Shown in pieces: positions 21,894 to 33,271 of a DNA stretch of 64,000 nucleotides (position 1 is the stretch's first letter; every line of letters begins with the position of its first letter). Under the pieces are notes generated by a model. The model searched no databases and was not told the origin of the DNA. It worked only from the letters and a program-made list of their open reading frames with translations. Made by a program: the position numbers and the translations under genes. Where the stretch lies: the NCBI GenBank assembly GCA_951640195.1, contig OX621175.1:1054001-1118000 (forward strand), given 5' to 3'. This stretch comes from Porpolomopsis calyptriformis. Lineage: Eukaryota > Basidiomycota > Agaricomycetes > Agaricales > Hygrophoraceae.

Positions 21894-22585
21894 GAGAGTT
21901 CACTTTTCAATTGCTAGCTTTCCGTCATTCTCTTCATTTTCGTTATAGTACACGACCAGCGACCATATTATCTTATGCACACCTGTCTGTATCGATCACT
22001 TTGTCGTGAAATTTGAGACTGATTCACCGAGGAAGGGATGGACTTGATAATATTTACACCTTTTACACAATTACAACAAACGTATCTTCTTGGAAGTGGG
22101 TCAATGTAAATGACTGGTATTTCCGGATGCAAACATGGGAGATAGCTTTTTGCGAAAGCAGTAAGAGATGAAATCATGCACTGCCCAAGAGATCTCATTG
22201 CGGCACCAACTGATAAACATGAACGTTCCGGTTGAATTGATCTTGCCAACATAATTGAGCCTACTGTTGTGGATGTGAGTAGTTAGAGGCATCGTCGTAG
22301 GTAAAGATATGCGGCCTGCATATCGTTCCAACGACGTTACTTCTAAACACCCATCTCCACCACTGAGATGGGGATGAATGTGAAGACGCAAGGTACTGTG
22401 GACAGCTTTGATGAACTCCATCAGAAAAACAAGGTCTTACGAACTTCAAGGGTGCAGGTCTGGTAGATTAGAAAAGGTAGAATCACGATAAAGAACATTG
22501 AGCAAGAAAATAACCGTAAATGATCGAAACGAGCTCCTCCCGTTTCGTTACCAATGGGGATCTAGGGATTATCAAAATACGCCAT
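21894..22585. other. Intergenic region with one doubtful ORF
   Basis: Only the minus-strand frame at 22101-22421 looks possibly coding. The rest shows no supported gene. Confidence 0.4.
22101..22421 (-). CDS. Hypothetical protein, possibly the last exon of a small gene
   Basis: A 106-codon frame from an ATG (22421), with balanced composition and words such as HLSGGDGCLEVTSLERYAG and GTFMFISWCRNEISWAVHD. It is not antisense to another gene, and composition is more protein-like than in neighbouring frames. Upstream sequence on the minus strand could supply another exon (a GTAAGA lies just before). I recognise no family, so this is a low-confidence call. Confidence 0.3.
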   Translation of the reverse strand: MEFIKAVHSTLRLHIHPHLSGGDGCLEVTSLERYAGRISLPTTMPLTTHIHNSRLNYVGKINSTGTFMFISWCRNEISWAVHDFISYCFRKKLSPMFASGNTSHLH

Positions 22586-25500
22586 TCAAAATGCACTTTC
22601 CCGTTTCCAACCACACCCTTTTCTCTCCTCCCGCGCTGCACTCACCAACATGTCAACCACGCGATCCCTCGCATCCTCCAACCCCGCACCTAATTTCCCC
22701 TCATCCTCACATTGAAATCTCTCCGCCAAGTCAAAAACTTTCGATCCCAACGTCTTCCTCAACCATAGATGCAACTTTGGATTCTTCCTCGAAGGAGACG
22801 GCGGAGGGGATAACAAGATCGACAGTCCACCAGCGCCAGAGTTGGCACATGACAGCACCGAGGTGGGGAATATCCGCCGATAGAGTATGACCGCCGTCAA
22901 GAGCGACATGATGTCCCCCTCCAGTGAATGCTCGCCATCCGCTTCAGCTTCCTCATAACCGTCGTCTTCCTGACTACCGCATCCAACATCCTCAAGCGCA
23001 CACACCTCCGTCTTCCACACCCTTTCCAACATCTCCCCAAGCTCCCCGGTTCTGCCACCTAGCGACTTCGCAGCCTCAATCGTGGCCGTCTTCTCCTCTT
23101 CTTCCTTACATTCATCATCTTCCACGTCCTCCTCCCAATCAGCCTCGTCCCTTCCTGGGCGTTGACTAGACCCAACCGTCTTCACAAACATCACCGCAGT
23201 GTGCTTCTTCAATCGTTCACGCACAAGCATACTTGCGAGTGCGGCAATTGGACTGTGTTTCCCCCCATCTGTGTAGATAAAAGGTCGTCCGGCGAGCCGC
23301 TCCGCAGCATCGTCAACGCTGAGAGTTTTCAGCACGAGCCTCTCATAGGGACGCGCAAGCTGCGCCCTCCTAGCATAGTTCCACAAACTCGTCGCTTTCG
23401 AATGTGACAGCGGTCGGATGATTAGAGCAAGCGTAAATAGATCCGATGGCGAGGCACCAAACCACGAAAGGTACGAGGACATGCGCCAATACGCCTGCAG
23501 GCGGGACGCAAACGAGGTCGTATCTACAAGAGGAAACAAAAAGTGAGCCCGAGCTACAGATATGTGCGAAATTGATAAAGGCGTACCGTCCAACACGGCA
23601 AGTTCACCCAAACGAGTCCACGCTCGTTGCTCCAGACTTCTCTGTTCGAACCCTGGTCCCTTTCCAGTCCCCCTTCTGAAGATCACTTGAAGTAACCCGC
23701 CAAGTCCGGCCGACACCCCTAACGCACACCGTAATTGGCCAGCCTCCTGTGAAGCGCCGCTGTAAGGTGCATTCAGTGCGTCAATCAGTGCCGGAGGGCT
23801 GAAGGGTGCAGGTTTCTCGTCGAGTTCTGACTTGACGGTTGACGAAGATGGAACAGGTGTTGATCCGTCCGTTTTGGTTCCGTCTGACTTGAACGCAGGA
23901 ACGAACGGGGCGAGCAGCGAGACAACAAAGGCGACCAACTTGCTGCCCTTGATAGTGACGGGAAGCCACGGCGCGATGACAGAGAGGAATACGAGAGCCG
24001 ACACAAGAAGGTGGAACGCTTGTATAACCTCCCGCCATCCATAGCCAAGGTCAACGGAGTTGAGAACTGCTTGTGTGTGAGCGTGACCAAGGACGGTCCC
24101 AGAATGGGTATGATGCGCGCTCGAAGAGAAGGAAGACGGTATGGGCGAATTGAAGAAGGAGAAAAGGGCGAATGTAGCCAAAAGGTATTGGGGTACCTGG
24201 CCTGCATTCTGGGTGGCAATGGGTGACACAACGTGAGGCTCGTCGGACACCATGACTTGAGACATAAACTCTGACTGGGTCCCGAATGACAACGAAAGTT
24301 CCTCCGGCCCTGATGTGGACGCCGGCACCTTTCTGGGCCGTCCTCGTTTCCTCTTCTCCGGCACTACACTTGGTGGGCTGATCATGCGATCGGAGGTCAT
24401 GGCCAAAGCAGCCTGAATGGTCGGCGGGGCAGGAATAGGTTTCTTCTCCTTCTTCGGTGCTTTGAGGATCTTTGCTTTTTTCCGAGCCCTGCCATCCTCG
24501 GCCTCGTTAAATCCCTCGTCAACGTCTTCGTCGTCGCCTTCGTCTTCTTCGCTCAACGGTTCGGTATCCTCCCCTTCAACTTCGTCTTTCTCTCGCCCAC
24601 CAAACATCTCTTTCCACTCTTTTTCCCATTCTTTAAGTAAGGCTGGTCCTCCTACAAGCCCACAGATCAGAGATTTGAGTCCGTTTTGTTCCCGGGTGAG
24701 TCGGCTTTCTCTTTTCTTTAAGACTCTGCGGGCAAATATCAAAACAAATTAATTTGTCTTAAAGTATCATCACGAACCGGATATATTCGACAGCTTTACC
24801 CAAAACATTTGCCTTGCTGCATTTCCTTGCCACCTTGACACCGTCGACAAATCCACGATCGTCCACGATATCCACGACGTCCGCCTCTCCTTTCCTCGGC
24901 TTACCCTTGTCTTCCAGCACCCTTAATGCAGGCACGGCCTGCCGCAAGCTTTGGATCCTCGCATTCAGATTCGTCCGATACCGGCGCTCGATCGTAGTAT
25001 GATTCGTCTTTGGTCGGCCAACAGGGTTAACAGTCTGGCCAGCACTCTGAACCATAGGCTCAGGAGGAGAAGCCTCAGAGTGACTATCGGAGGGGGGAGG
25101 GGTAGATGCTGTCGATGACGATTCAGACTTTGGTAGCGGGGGCGCGCGTTTGGCTTTGGTCATTGGTCTGGGTCGTGGGAGGCGCGAAATTGGGAGTTTG
25201 GCTTTAATTTGAGAATGTCCAATGGGGAATTGCACAATTTAGATATGAATTAAAAAAACGAACCTGTGGGTGGGATAGGCTGCCCTTGCAAGCCTGAGGG
25301 GACCGCGAGCATGACACCAACAGACTGTCGGACTCGCTGTGCCAGTTTATCAGCAGGGTGCTCCGGAAGTGGAGCGGCTGTTGTCGTTGCTTCTATGATG
25401 GGAGAAAGTGACGCTCCAGAGGATGAAGACGACGAGGTCATACTCAGCCTTCGTGACTTTTTGCCGCCATAAACTAATTCATCTGCGCCAAAAGTGAATG

Positions 25501-25924
25501 GAAAGGTCACATTGAGCTCGTTGGACAGAGCACCGCCCGCGGTAAAAAACGGGGACTGTCCGTAGGTGGTTTCCAGATGGAGAGCACTTGGCTCGACGGC
25601 CATGGTCGGGTTGTAATCCATATCCATTGGGGTGAACTCTATTGGTAAGTCTGAGAATTTCATGTTCTCTCCAGAGTAACGGTCTGAAGGGGGCCAAAGT
25701 AGGGATAATTGGGACCAGTCAGAAGATATTCCTGGCTGTGGAGGGACATCCTCCATGGAGGAAGCACGGGTTTGATTTGTGTTGTGTAGAAGTAAGTTGA
25801 GAGGGTCCAATGGGTCTAAACCAAGATCTGAGGCCATAAGTATGGGTGCATCACTTGAATACTCGTCTGTCGGGAAGGAAGAATCAGAGCTGCAAGACGA
25901 CGGGGACGGTGCTGAAACGACCAT
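22586..25924 (-). CDS. SRE1: Sterol regulatory element-binding protein (SREBP)
   Basis: Four exons, 25924-25264, 25201-24778, 24725-23587 and 23523-22586 (1053 aa); the last intron (63 nt, GTACGC...TTGTAG) is in frame and easily missed. The N-terminal 220 residues are acidic and Ser-rich, an activation domain. Exon 2 encodes the bHLH: basic region NHTTIERRYRTNLNARI, whose tyrosine (RRYR) is the SREBP hallmark allowing binding to both SRE and E-box, then helix 2 SKANVLGKAVEYIRVLKK. The C-terminal two thirds contain hydrophobic hairpin segments (YLLATFALFSFFNS; HLLVSALVFLSVIAPWL), as in ER-anchored SREBPs, and a regulatory tail. In fungi Sre1 is released by proteolysis on sterol or oxygen depletion and drives ergosterol genes. 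The ATG at 25924 is the first in frame. Its promoter carries SREBP-like sites. Confidence 0.9.
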
Positions 25925-26038
25925 GAGCGTATACGATAGAAAGTCGGTCGATAAATCACGCCACTTTGGGTACTCATCACGTGATATCACCTTTTTATTC
26001 AAAATTTTCTACCGCACGTGACATCACCCCTCTTGCCA
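25925..26038. promoter_or_regulatory. Bidirectional promoter with clustered SREBP-type sites
   Basis: 114 bp separate the SREBP ATG (25924, minus) from the F-box ATG (26039, plus). It contains ATCACGCCAC (25955-25964, one mismatch to the classical SRE ATCACCCCAC), the palindrome ATCACGTGAT (25976-25985, with a CACGTG E-box), another CACGTG (26015-26020) and ATCACCCCTC (26023-26032, one mismatch to the SRE). SREBPs bind both SRE and E-box types, so autoregulation is plausible; this is a sequence-based inference. Confidence 0.6.
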
Positions 26039-27262
26039 ATGGCCACGATTGAGGACATGCCCCTCGAGCTCGTAGAGCATATTATGTTCTTGGCCGAGAA
26101 GGATTCCATCTTGCCGTGCACGCGAGTCTGCAGGATTTTCAACGCAGCGGCGAATCGGGTCTTCTATCGCAATGTGTTTATAACCGGATCCAAATTTCCT
26201 CTGTTTTTGCGGACGATGATCGACCAGCCTGGCTTTGGGAAGTTTGTCCGAAATCTATCTGTCTCGTTGGCGGTCCCATGGGATATACAACCTCCTCATC
26301 CTGATTTACTTGCGCTTTGCGCTGATGCTGCTGCCTCCCATGGCTTGTCGCAGGAGATGATCGAAGCTCTGCAGACCGGGTCTCTCGATGCCATGCTATT
26401 CCTACTCCTCTTCCGGCTCCCGGCTCTCCGCGTGCTCTATACACATGGGCTGTGGGATGACTTCTTTGCTCAGCAGACCCTGAATTCTGACCCTCTGCCG
26501 TCGGGACTACAATCAGTCCAATCGATGCAGCTGAGGTCCATCCACTCGTGGAAAATGGCCGAGCCCTTCCTCGCCTTGCCTTCCTTGGAAACTTTCAAGA
26601 TATCTCGTTTTAGCAAACAGGTCAATCCAGACCACGGCTCCATCCTCTTACCCTCGTCGAATATCCAGCGCATCGTTTTGCGTGACTGCACTTTCCTCAA
26701 TGACGTACTCGCGACGCTCATACCTTCAACACGCTCGCTCCGATCTCTCATATGCAATCAGACCGCTTATCACTGCGGATTCGATGCAGTATCGCTTGGG
26801 AGTGTGCTCCACAAGCATGCGCAAAGTACACTTGAGCGTCTCGAACTCAATTTTTTTTACCATCTTGATTCCCACCCCACTTGTTCCCTGGGCGATCTTC
26901 GTGACTTTGTGCGCCTAACGCACATTTCTGCCCCACTCTCGTCCCTGCTTGGTTGTAAGCCTGATGGAAGCAGCCACGCTATGGCACGTCAACTAAGCGA
27001 GACCCTCCCAAAGTCGCTTGTTTCCCTCATGGTGTTCTCTGGTAAAGATTGGAGAAGCGAATGCGCGGCAGTGTTCTTGGAGCTGTCAAAGATTAAATGC
27101 GAACGGTTAGTTGATCTGAAGAAGCTGGCGTTTAGGAGGAATATCGTGGGGGATACCACTGAAGAGGTGAGGAATTCACTGCGCGGCTTAGAGCCTCTGC
27201 TGATATCGATCATTCAGATGACAATCAACGGCCTCACTAATGAGTTCCTGGGCGCATCTTAG
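26039..27262 (+). CDS. F-box-type protein, family 1 (dispersed copy)
   Basis: Single exon, 407 codons, beginning ATIEDMPLELVEHIMFLAE, then RVCRIFNAAANRVFYRNV. It is paralogous to the pair at 440-3072 (shared IDQPGFGKFVRNL-like and LPSGLQSVQ-like words) but clearly more diverged. It is head-to-head with the SREBP gene and shares its 114-bp promoter. The frame is open a few codons upstream (26018), but 26039 is the first ATG and aligns with the paralogues. Likely SCF adaptor, target unknown. Confidence 0.72.
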   Translation: MATIEDMPLELVEHIMFLAEKDSILPCTRVCRIFNAAANRVFYRNVFITGSKFPLFLRTMIDQPGFGKFVRNLSVSLAVPWDIQPPHPDLLALCADAAASHGLSQEMIEALQTGSLDAMLFLLLFRLPALRVLYTHGLWDDFFAQQTLNSDPLPSGLQSVQSMQLRSIHSWKMAEPFLALPSLETFKISRFSKQVNPDHGSILLPSSNIQRIVLRDCTFLNDVLATLIPSTRSLRSLICNQTAYHCGFDAVSLGSVLHKHAQSTLERLELNFFYHLDSHPTCSLGDLRDFVRLTHISAPLSSLLGCKPDGSSHAMARQLSETLPKSLVSLMVFSGKDWRSECAAVFLELSKIKCERLVDLKKLAFRRNIVGDTTEEVRNSLRGLEPLLISIIQMTINGLTNEFLGAS

Positions 27263-27927
27263 GTATTACATCGCCAAGTCAATCTACCTGATCTCATGGC
27301 AAACCACTATGCCAGCATAGAATAAAGCCATAAACCTCATCAGAAGATAATTTGAGTGCCTTTGCCTCGTGTGTTGACGTAAAATGAACGTTTTACGATC
27401 ACGTGATACCATGCTTTGGCTTTCCTGCATCTGACCCCGCTATAAGATCGAGGCAGAAATGTTTAAATGTGCTGCTCTACTTGGCTGGCACAGGGCCAAA
27501 GCTTGGTAGACATTCATATTTTGAACCTTTCTTGTTACTCCTTTAACAGTCGTTGACGACATTTAGCTCCCGCATGACCCAGGGTTTGGGGAAACAAGGT
27601 CAACGGACGTAAAAAGTTGGAGGTCCATCGATTCATTAGGTCACTGAATGCTTTCATCTCCGTTCTGCTGATTCGGTTTGGATTGAGGCTGTCAAATTTT
27701 TGGGCGAGATGATTTCCCCGCATTCACTTTTGGCGTCACAACGTGCCGCTGTTTTGTTGATTTTCGACCGGATCGGGCAGATCTCAACTCTCGGCAACAG
27801 GATCACTGATCACTGGTTTTTACTTCCTTATACTGGACTTATCACGTATTCAACCCCCAGCCCCACCTTCATCTTGTTACTATATCATGTCCTGGGCCTG
27901 ACCACCTTTCCCCTCTCCGTATCACTC
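27263..27927. other. Intergenic region
   Basis: No convincing gene. A CACGTGATAC E-box-like word lies near 27400. The sequence just ahead of 27928 is the probable promoter and leader of the next gene. Confidence 0.4.
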
Positions 27928-28749
27928 ATGTCCGAGACTCGTCGACTTTTGGAAGCTGCCGCTGCCCTTTCACAACTCCTGAGCTCGAATCAAATCCCTC
28001 ACGCATTCCATGGCAGTGTCTTAACCGCCGTGCTGGCTAACAGCCCCCACAGCGACGTGAGATCCTCCCACTCCCGTCTGTTGCGGTCGCTCGTTTAGCG
28101 CTTTAACTTGCAGGAAATATTCTGCATCGTTCAAGGAAGCATCTATCATCCTTTCCGTCACGTTCGTGATGCTGTCACTGGCAGTGAGGATTTCACCACC
28201 ACTCACTCGCCCTGGACCAATCGGTGAGATTGCCCCCCCCACCTCCATTCGCCTCGCTACTGCTGCGCTGACGGGGACTCCCCCCAGCCTACACGCCACC
28301 TACCATCGGGTAACTCCTGCCATAGATGTGAGGCCTGCCGTCCGTCATCTGTTGACTTGTCCTTCTTAACCTGGGGCACGCGATCTCCCTCAGATTGAGA
28401 TATTGCCAGCTGGAGAATCAGGCCCCCGGCACCTGGATTCGTCCACCATAACGAGAATCCAAGGAATCCCGTTTCTGACGATCTCCGAATTCATCAGGGC
28501 CAAACTGAAGACCTGGATGATGTACGCTGCAAAATGCGCATCTCATTCACTGACCTCTCTTAACTTGGTACGCCCTTCTTCAGCGGGGGAGGAGAACGGG
28601 ATGCCATGGATATCACTTACACTCTCACGCGTTACTGGAACCGAGTGGATATCAATCGCATACCCGAGCAAGATATGAACCATTTCGTGACTCGTTATTC
28701 AGCGGCTGCCCCTGCATGGACAGCGGTCCAAAATAAATATGGCTCGTAA
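27928..28749 (+). CDS. Small nucleotidyltransferase-like protein of a basidiomycete family
   Basis: Five exons (27928-28056, 28114-28223, 28288-28327, 28394-28521, 28584-28749) with phase-consistent introns of 57-66 nt give 190 aa. Words include LSSNQIPHAFHGSVLTAVL, IEILPAGESGPRHLDS and GIPFLTISEFIRAKLKTWM. This arrangement matches a fungal family annotated as nucleotidyltransferase-fold (MNT-like) proteins: the conserved HAFHGS region lies where the strand-1 glycine motif sits, and AID followed by IEI resembles the metal-binding strand. Catalytic activity is unproven. Many short exons make it easy to miss. No stop or frameshift once introns are removed. Confidence 0.62.
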
Positions 28750-30934
28750 GTGGCAAGTTTTAACATGCCTTCGAGTGTTAGTCTCATAGCGGGCAGATGA
28801 GCCCGACGACATCCAGCAGAAAACTTGAATTCGGCCCAAGTAGTGCGGAACAGAAATTTTGAAGCAGTTCGAATATGGCTCAAGGTGTACTTATTTTGCT
28901 GACTCATTATTCTCGTCCGATCACTTCAAACGTTCGCTCGAAACAGGTCAGAAGTGTTTGTTAATATTCAATTCAAATAAAAACATACGGAATGCCGGAG
29001 CTCCCCAGCTTTTGAGTAGCACCCTCTGTAAACCCGTCGTTCTCATGACTGCAACAGAAACCACTGCCAATGATCGATGATACCAACATGCCCGAATTCA
29101 CCCCACAGGTCAGAAAACACTATCATATAAAGTCCGTTGGGTTCTCACACAGCATTCAACTACAGGTTCTCACAATTTGCTTGCAAGAAGGTAGCAAGCT
29201 CAGGGTGGTGCACGCTGCCCGGCCTGCGAAAAAATACCGCGCAAGAATCAGATTATCAGTGCTTCATCTGGCCAATACATTACGGCGAGGAAAGTGATGA
29301 TTCATCGCCACTGCGTTCTGGACTTCGATCGGGTCTTGACCAAAGCTCGTCGCACACTCTTATGGATCCGTTTCGTCAGATCCAACGACACAAATCCGGG
29401 AGATCTGTGATGCATCTCGGTCCTTCCAGCATCGATTAAACCAAATGAGTAGTAGTCTCTGTGGCGTACGAACGCCTGAGAACTTGCTAATGATTCATGC
29501 CGAGCCTAAGCGTTCGATTTTGGAAGATTATTATTTCTGTGGACGACAAGGTCGGCCGTGACGCACACCAAGACCTTGGATCCCCCCCCCCCAGAGAGCA
29601 GGATTTCGGAAGCGACGGAAGCCAAAGACATTGACCCCTCGTCACACATGGACGGATGCGAATGTGCATTTCTAAGCCCATGACGGCCCCACTCGTAATG
29701 GACTCCTCGGGCTGGGCAAATATTGCCAATCCCGTCACACAAAGGATCGGGCTCCACAAATTGCCTAGATCGAATGATTGGGGAAATTTTATCCACTTGC
29801 GGATGTCAGAACCTGTCTGGATCCCTGCCGTAGGCAGGTGATTAAGCGATCGGAACCTTGATGAATTGCCCCCCCCCACCCACATCGTTGCGACGACTTC
29901 GCGATCAGACGCACCTCTGTACATCTTCCCCACATCTTTTGGATCACGTCAGTGGCAAAAGCTTCCGTGAAAGAACACCAAAAAAAAAAAAAAAAACTCA
30001 AGCGCGCGGAGAGTGAATCAAAAACATTTTCCGCTCGTCAGCGGTGATCAAAAATGATCCAAGAGGCCAGAGCAGAAGGCAGGAGAGCCGCAATACTCGG
30101 ACAAGGTTTAGTGTCACGTTCGGCGGACACGTGAGTGAGGTTGCCGGAACAAAACGCGCCAGAAATGAGCAAAACCGACCGTTTGTGGCCGCCAAAGTGG
30201 AAGGGTGGAAGGGGTGGACAGGGGCACATGCTGTCGTCACGTGGATATCTAGATGGGGTTTATGACGAGTTAAGGGGGAAAGGAAGTTGATCTGCGGAGA
30301 TGCTTGTTCCTGCGGGGAAGCGTGGAAGACTACCACAGGGTCAACTAGAAAAAAACCTACGGGGTTGACGGACTCGGAGGAGAACGACAAGTTCACCGTC
30401 AATGACGGCATCTTTGTCATACAGAATTTTCTGCGAGGAGACCACCGCAACCCAATGATACTGTATCTGTTGACAGGGGTCTGGAGAGACCGTCATGTGG
30501 CAGCCAGCTAGGCTATTCTCCAGCGACGCCAGCGTGGTGGTGATAAATTTGGGCAAGTAGTGGTAGCCCGCATGCATTGAGAATGCAGCACAGAATGATA
30601 TCTATGCTCCAACTGATTTGAGAATGCAAGCATTGATGGTGAGAAGCTCTTGATCAGAAATAAGCCCCAAACTTTGGCGTAGGGGATCTAGTATAGTTGT
30701 CCTTGTAGTCTTTGACTCGAGGAACACAACATGCAGAGATGTGGATGGTTCGGCCAGTGGTAAAAAGGAGATTGATAATATTCGTGTGCAATTAGGGATA
30801 CCCATGTGGTCATTTCTAGCCATTCGCGTTCCATTTCTGCACTGTCCAAGGACCAAGGAGTGCTCGCCCTTCATTGGCTTCAAGGCGTGGGAAGTCAACT
30901 GTACGTGATGTGACGTGATGTGACTCCACTTAAA
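28750..30934. other. Gene-poor stretch
   Basis: About 2.2 kb without a gene I can support. It holds a C-run near 29582-29592, a 17-base A-run at 29980-29996 and several short open frames with no splice logic. Possibly degraded sequence. Confidence 0.4.
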
Positions 30935-32882
30935 ATGGAAATCGTTACCGCTCTCGACAACCACATCCTTCCAGTCTCGGGGCCCAGGGAACCCAGCAAC
31001 ACCTCGCCCATTTCACTCTCGCTTTCCCTAACGCCTCGGTCGAGTGAACTTCGATCACACAGTCAAACGGTACCATATCTGCAACGTGAACCTGCGAAAT
31101 CCATCACCGACCAAGCGGAGAAACAGAAGTTCCTCGACCATATATTCCCAGGGAACGATGCCTCTGCGCAACAGGATCTCGATTTCAGCGATTTACGATA
31201 CGATTCAGCGCAACCGAGGAAAGCAGAGAGGGCCGTTTCTGAAAGGCTGAACAAGCTAATTTCTTCATCGTCGAAAAGTGCGTCATCCTCACTGAATTGA
31301 TCTTTGTCACTCATGAATCCTTTTTAAGACGTCTTTGTTCGTTGGCCGTTGCACGCCGCGCCAGATGGCTTCGCGCCTGACCGCCGTCTTGACATAGCCG
31401 TCATCCCCCGTGATCACCCCGCATTCGCTTCTCAGTCACAGCCCAATCCTATCTGTCCTGATTCTACCGACATACAGTCGTGTGTCGAGCATACAGTAAC
31501 ATCCGGAAGCGGCGGCTGCAACCACAATAAGCAGCATGCTTACGCTAAAATCAACGAGTTTCTCAAGTGTCCGATGAACATCTCCTTCATCGCTCTTGGC
31601 ATTCACGGCTCCGGTATGACTCTCTGGTATGCAGACTGCTGTGGTATCATCGAGGTAGACCTGGGAACCAACAAATCCCTTCAAAACCAAGCCGTCCGCG
31701 GTCTATCAAATGCCTCACCTCTCCGCGACCCGTGTGTTTCTGTACACAGCGTTGAACCTCGCCGGATTTACGAGTTTAGGCTTCACACCAACATCTACTA
31801 CGGCGTATATGGAAGTCAAGGCGAGGCTCTTTACACTGCAGATGGCATCGCATGTCGCGGTACGCTCGTTCTGACGGGCTTTCGTACGATCGCACACGCT
31901 TCCGAAATGCTAGCGATCAAACTATCATATCCGTCAGTGCCGTGGGCAACTCAGTTCCCTTACGAAGCAGACTACACAGCTGGTACCTGGGAATTCGAGT
32001 GGCAGGTCTTGCGGTCGCTGAAAGCGTGCGGGGTCCGCAATGTTCCGGAGTTAATTGATCACATCGAGCACAATGTTTCCACCAAATCAGTTCGCGAAGC
32101 TGTTGGATTGCAGAACAATCGACATCGAACGCGCACCATTCTTATTACCCAGCCTCTTGCGCAGGGTACCCTCCGAGCTGTCGAAAATGACATAGAATTG
32201 TCGATGTTGGTGCAGGTGATGAAGGATGTCATTGATGGTACGTCTGCGGCTCTTCAAGTCACCGAGTAGACGTATGAATGAATGGCTGCGCAGCTCATGA
32301 GGATGCATGGCGAAAAGCTGCGATTGCACATTGTGATATCAGCCTGGGAAACATTCAAATCCTCCAAGGCCGAGGGATCCTCGCAGACTGGGAGTTCGGG
32401 ACTCCCGTATCTCAGCTTTCTACAGACCGTGCTATCAACTCCGTAAGCCTTGCCCCGTTTACTGCCCTTGTGCCCACATTGACTTTGAAATATAGGGAAC
32501 ACTCGATACCATGCCACCGCGGCTTGCTTACCATAGGCTCAAGTCGTCATCGTCAGCGCTGGACAGGACAATATGGGACGAAGTGTGCTCAATATTTCTA
32601 TGCTTCATTTCTCCCCTGATCGCAAGGGATGGGATTCGAGCGGTTGACTCGGCAGGCTTGTTGGCTAAGCTTCTCGATCGTATGGGGCTGCTGTGCGACG
32701 GGGACGCCTCTCTTATTCTGCAGCCTCGGTATCAATCCACTCCCACTATCGTTGCGGCCATGCGCAATGCCCCAGCCATACTATTTCCGAGCCTACGGTG
32801 GCGGTCACCGCCAGGAAATGCTAATTCACTAGATTGGTGGAACACATTGCGTGGCATTCTCGATTCATTTGTTACCGGATGA
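30935..32882 (+). CDS. FunK1-type fungal protein kinase with altered catalytic motifs
   Basis: Four exons, 30935-31277, 31329-32237, 32294-32442 and 32496-32882 (595 aa), introns 51-56 nt. The architecture matches the large Agaricomycete FunK1 family: an N-terminal helical region with DLRYDSAQPRK, a long insert-rich N-lobe, then the catalytic loop and a short C-lobe. The loop reads HCDISLGNI where the family normally has HRDIS.GN, so the arginine is replaced by cysteine, and the metal motif reads ADWEF where DFG/DWD is usual. The residue after the metal-binding Asp is Trp, common in FunK1, but the following Glu is less so. Activity may be reduced or atypical. Start ATG 30935. FunK1 roles are poorly known and include multicellular development (family knowledge). 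Confidence 0.75.
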
Positions 32883-33271
32883 CATCGGACCCGAGCCTCG
32901 CGTAGGTATATTTGTCTGTGAGTGGAAGATGATGCAGTAGGATGTCCACAAACCACCGGGGTCAACTCGTGCGTGCGTGCGTACGCCTACTTTATGATAA
33001 TCAATATTGCAGTGTACAGAACAGGCTATTCTGTAGTTATGCACTGTTGGAAGTAAAATGAATGAAAAGCAATGACAGAAATCAACTGAAAAATATTCAG
33101 CAGCCTCACTGTTTATAATAAACAATTAATCAGTCAGCTACATGGTTTTTTGCGCGCAGTGTAAGGATCGTTGAGTGTCCAAAGATGCAACTGAGCAGAG
33201 TCCGAGTCAACCCTAGGAACCATCTAAAAGATCTCAAATGTCAAAGAGTACGATAACGCTCAGTTATCCGA
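32883..33271. other. Convergent intergenic region
   Basis: Lies between two convergent genes and should hold both terminators. AATAAA-like words occur near 33115-33125. No gene seen. Confidence 0.4.

Noticed and set aside
22924..24752. Several plus-strand frames of 70-110 codons
   Set aside because: They overlap the SREBP coding exon on the other strand and lack family features.
28859..29439. Plus-strand frames after the nucleotidyltransferase-like gene
   Set aside because: No continuity across plausible introns and no known motif; left as unannotated.
29980..29996. 17-A run as the tail of a LINE or processed gene
   Set aside because: No coding remnant precedes it and no target duplication was found.
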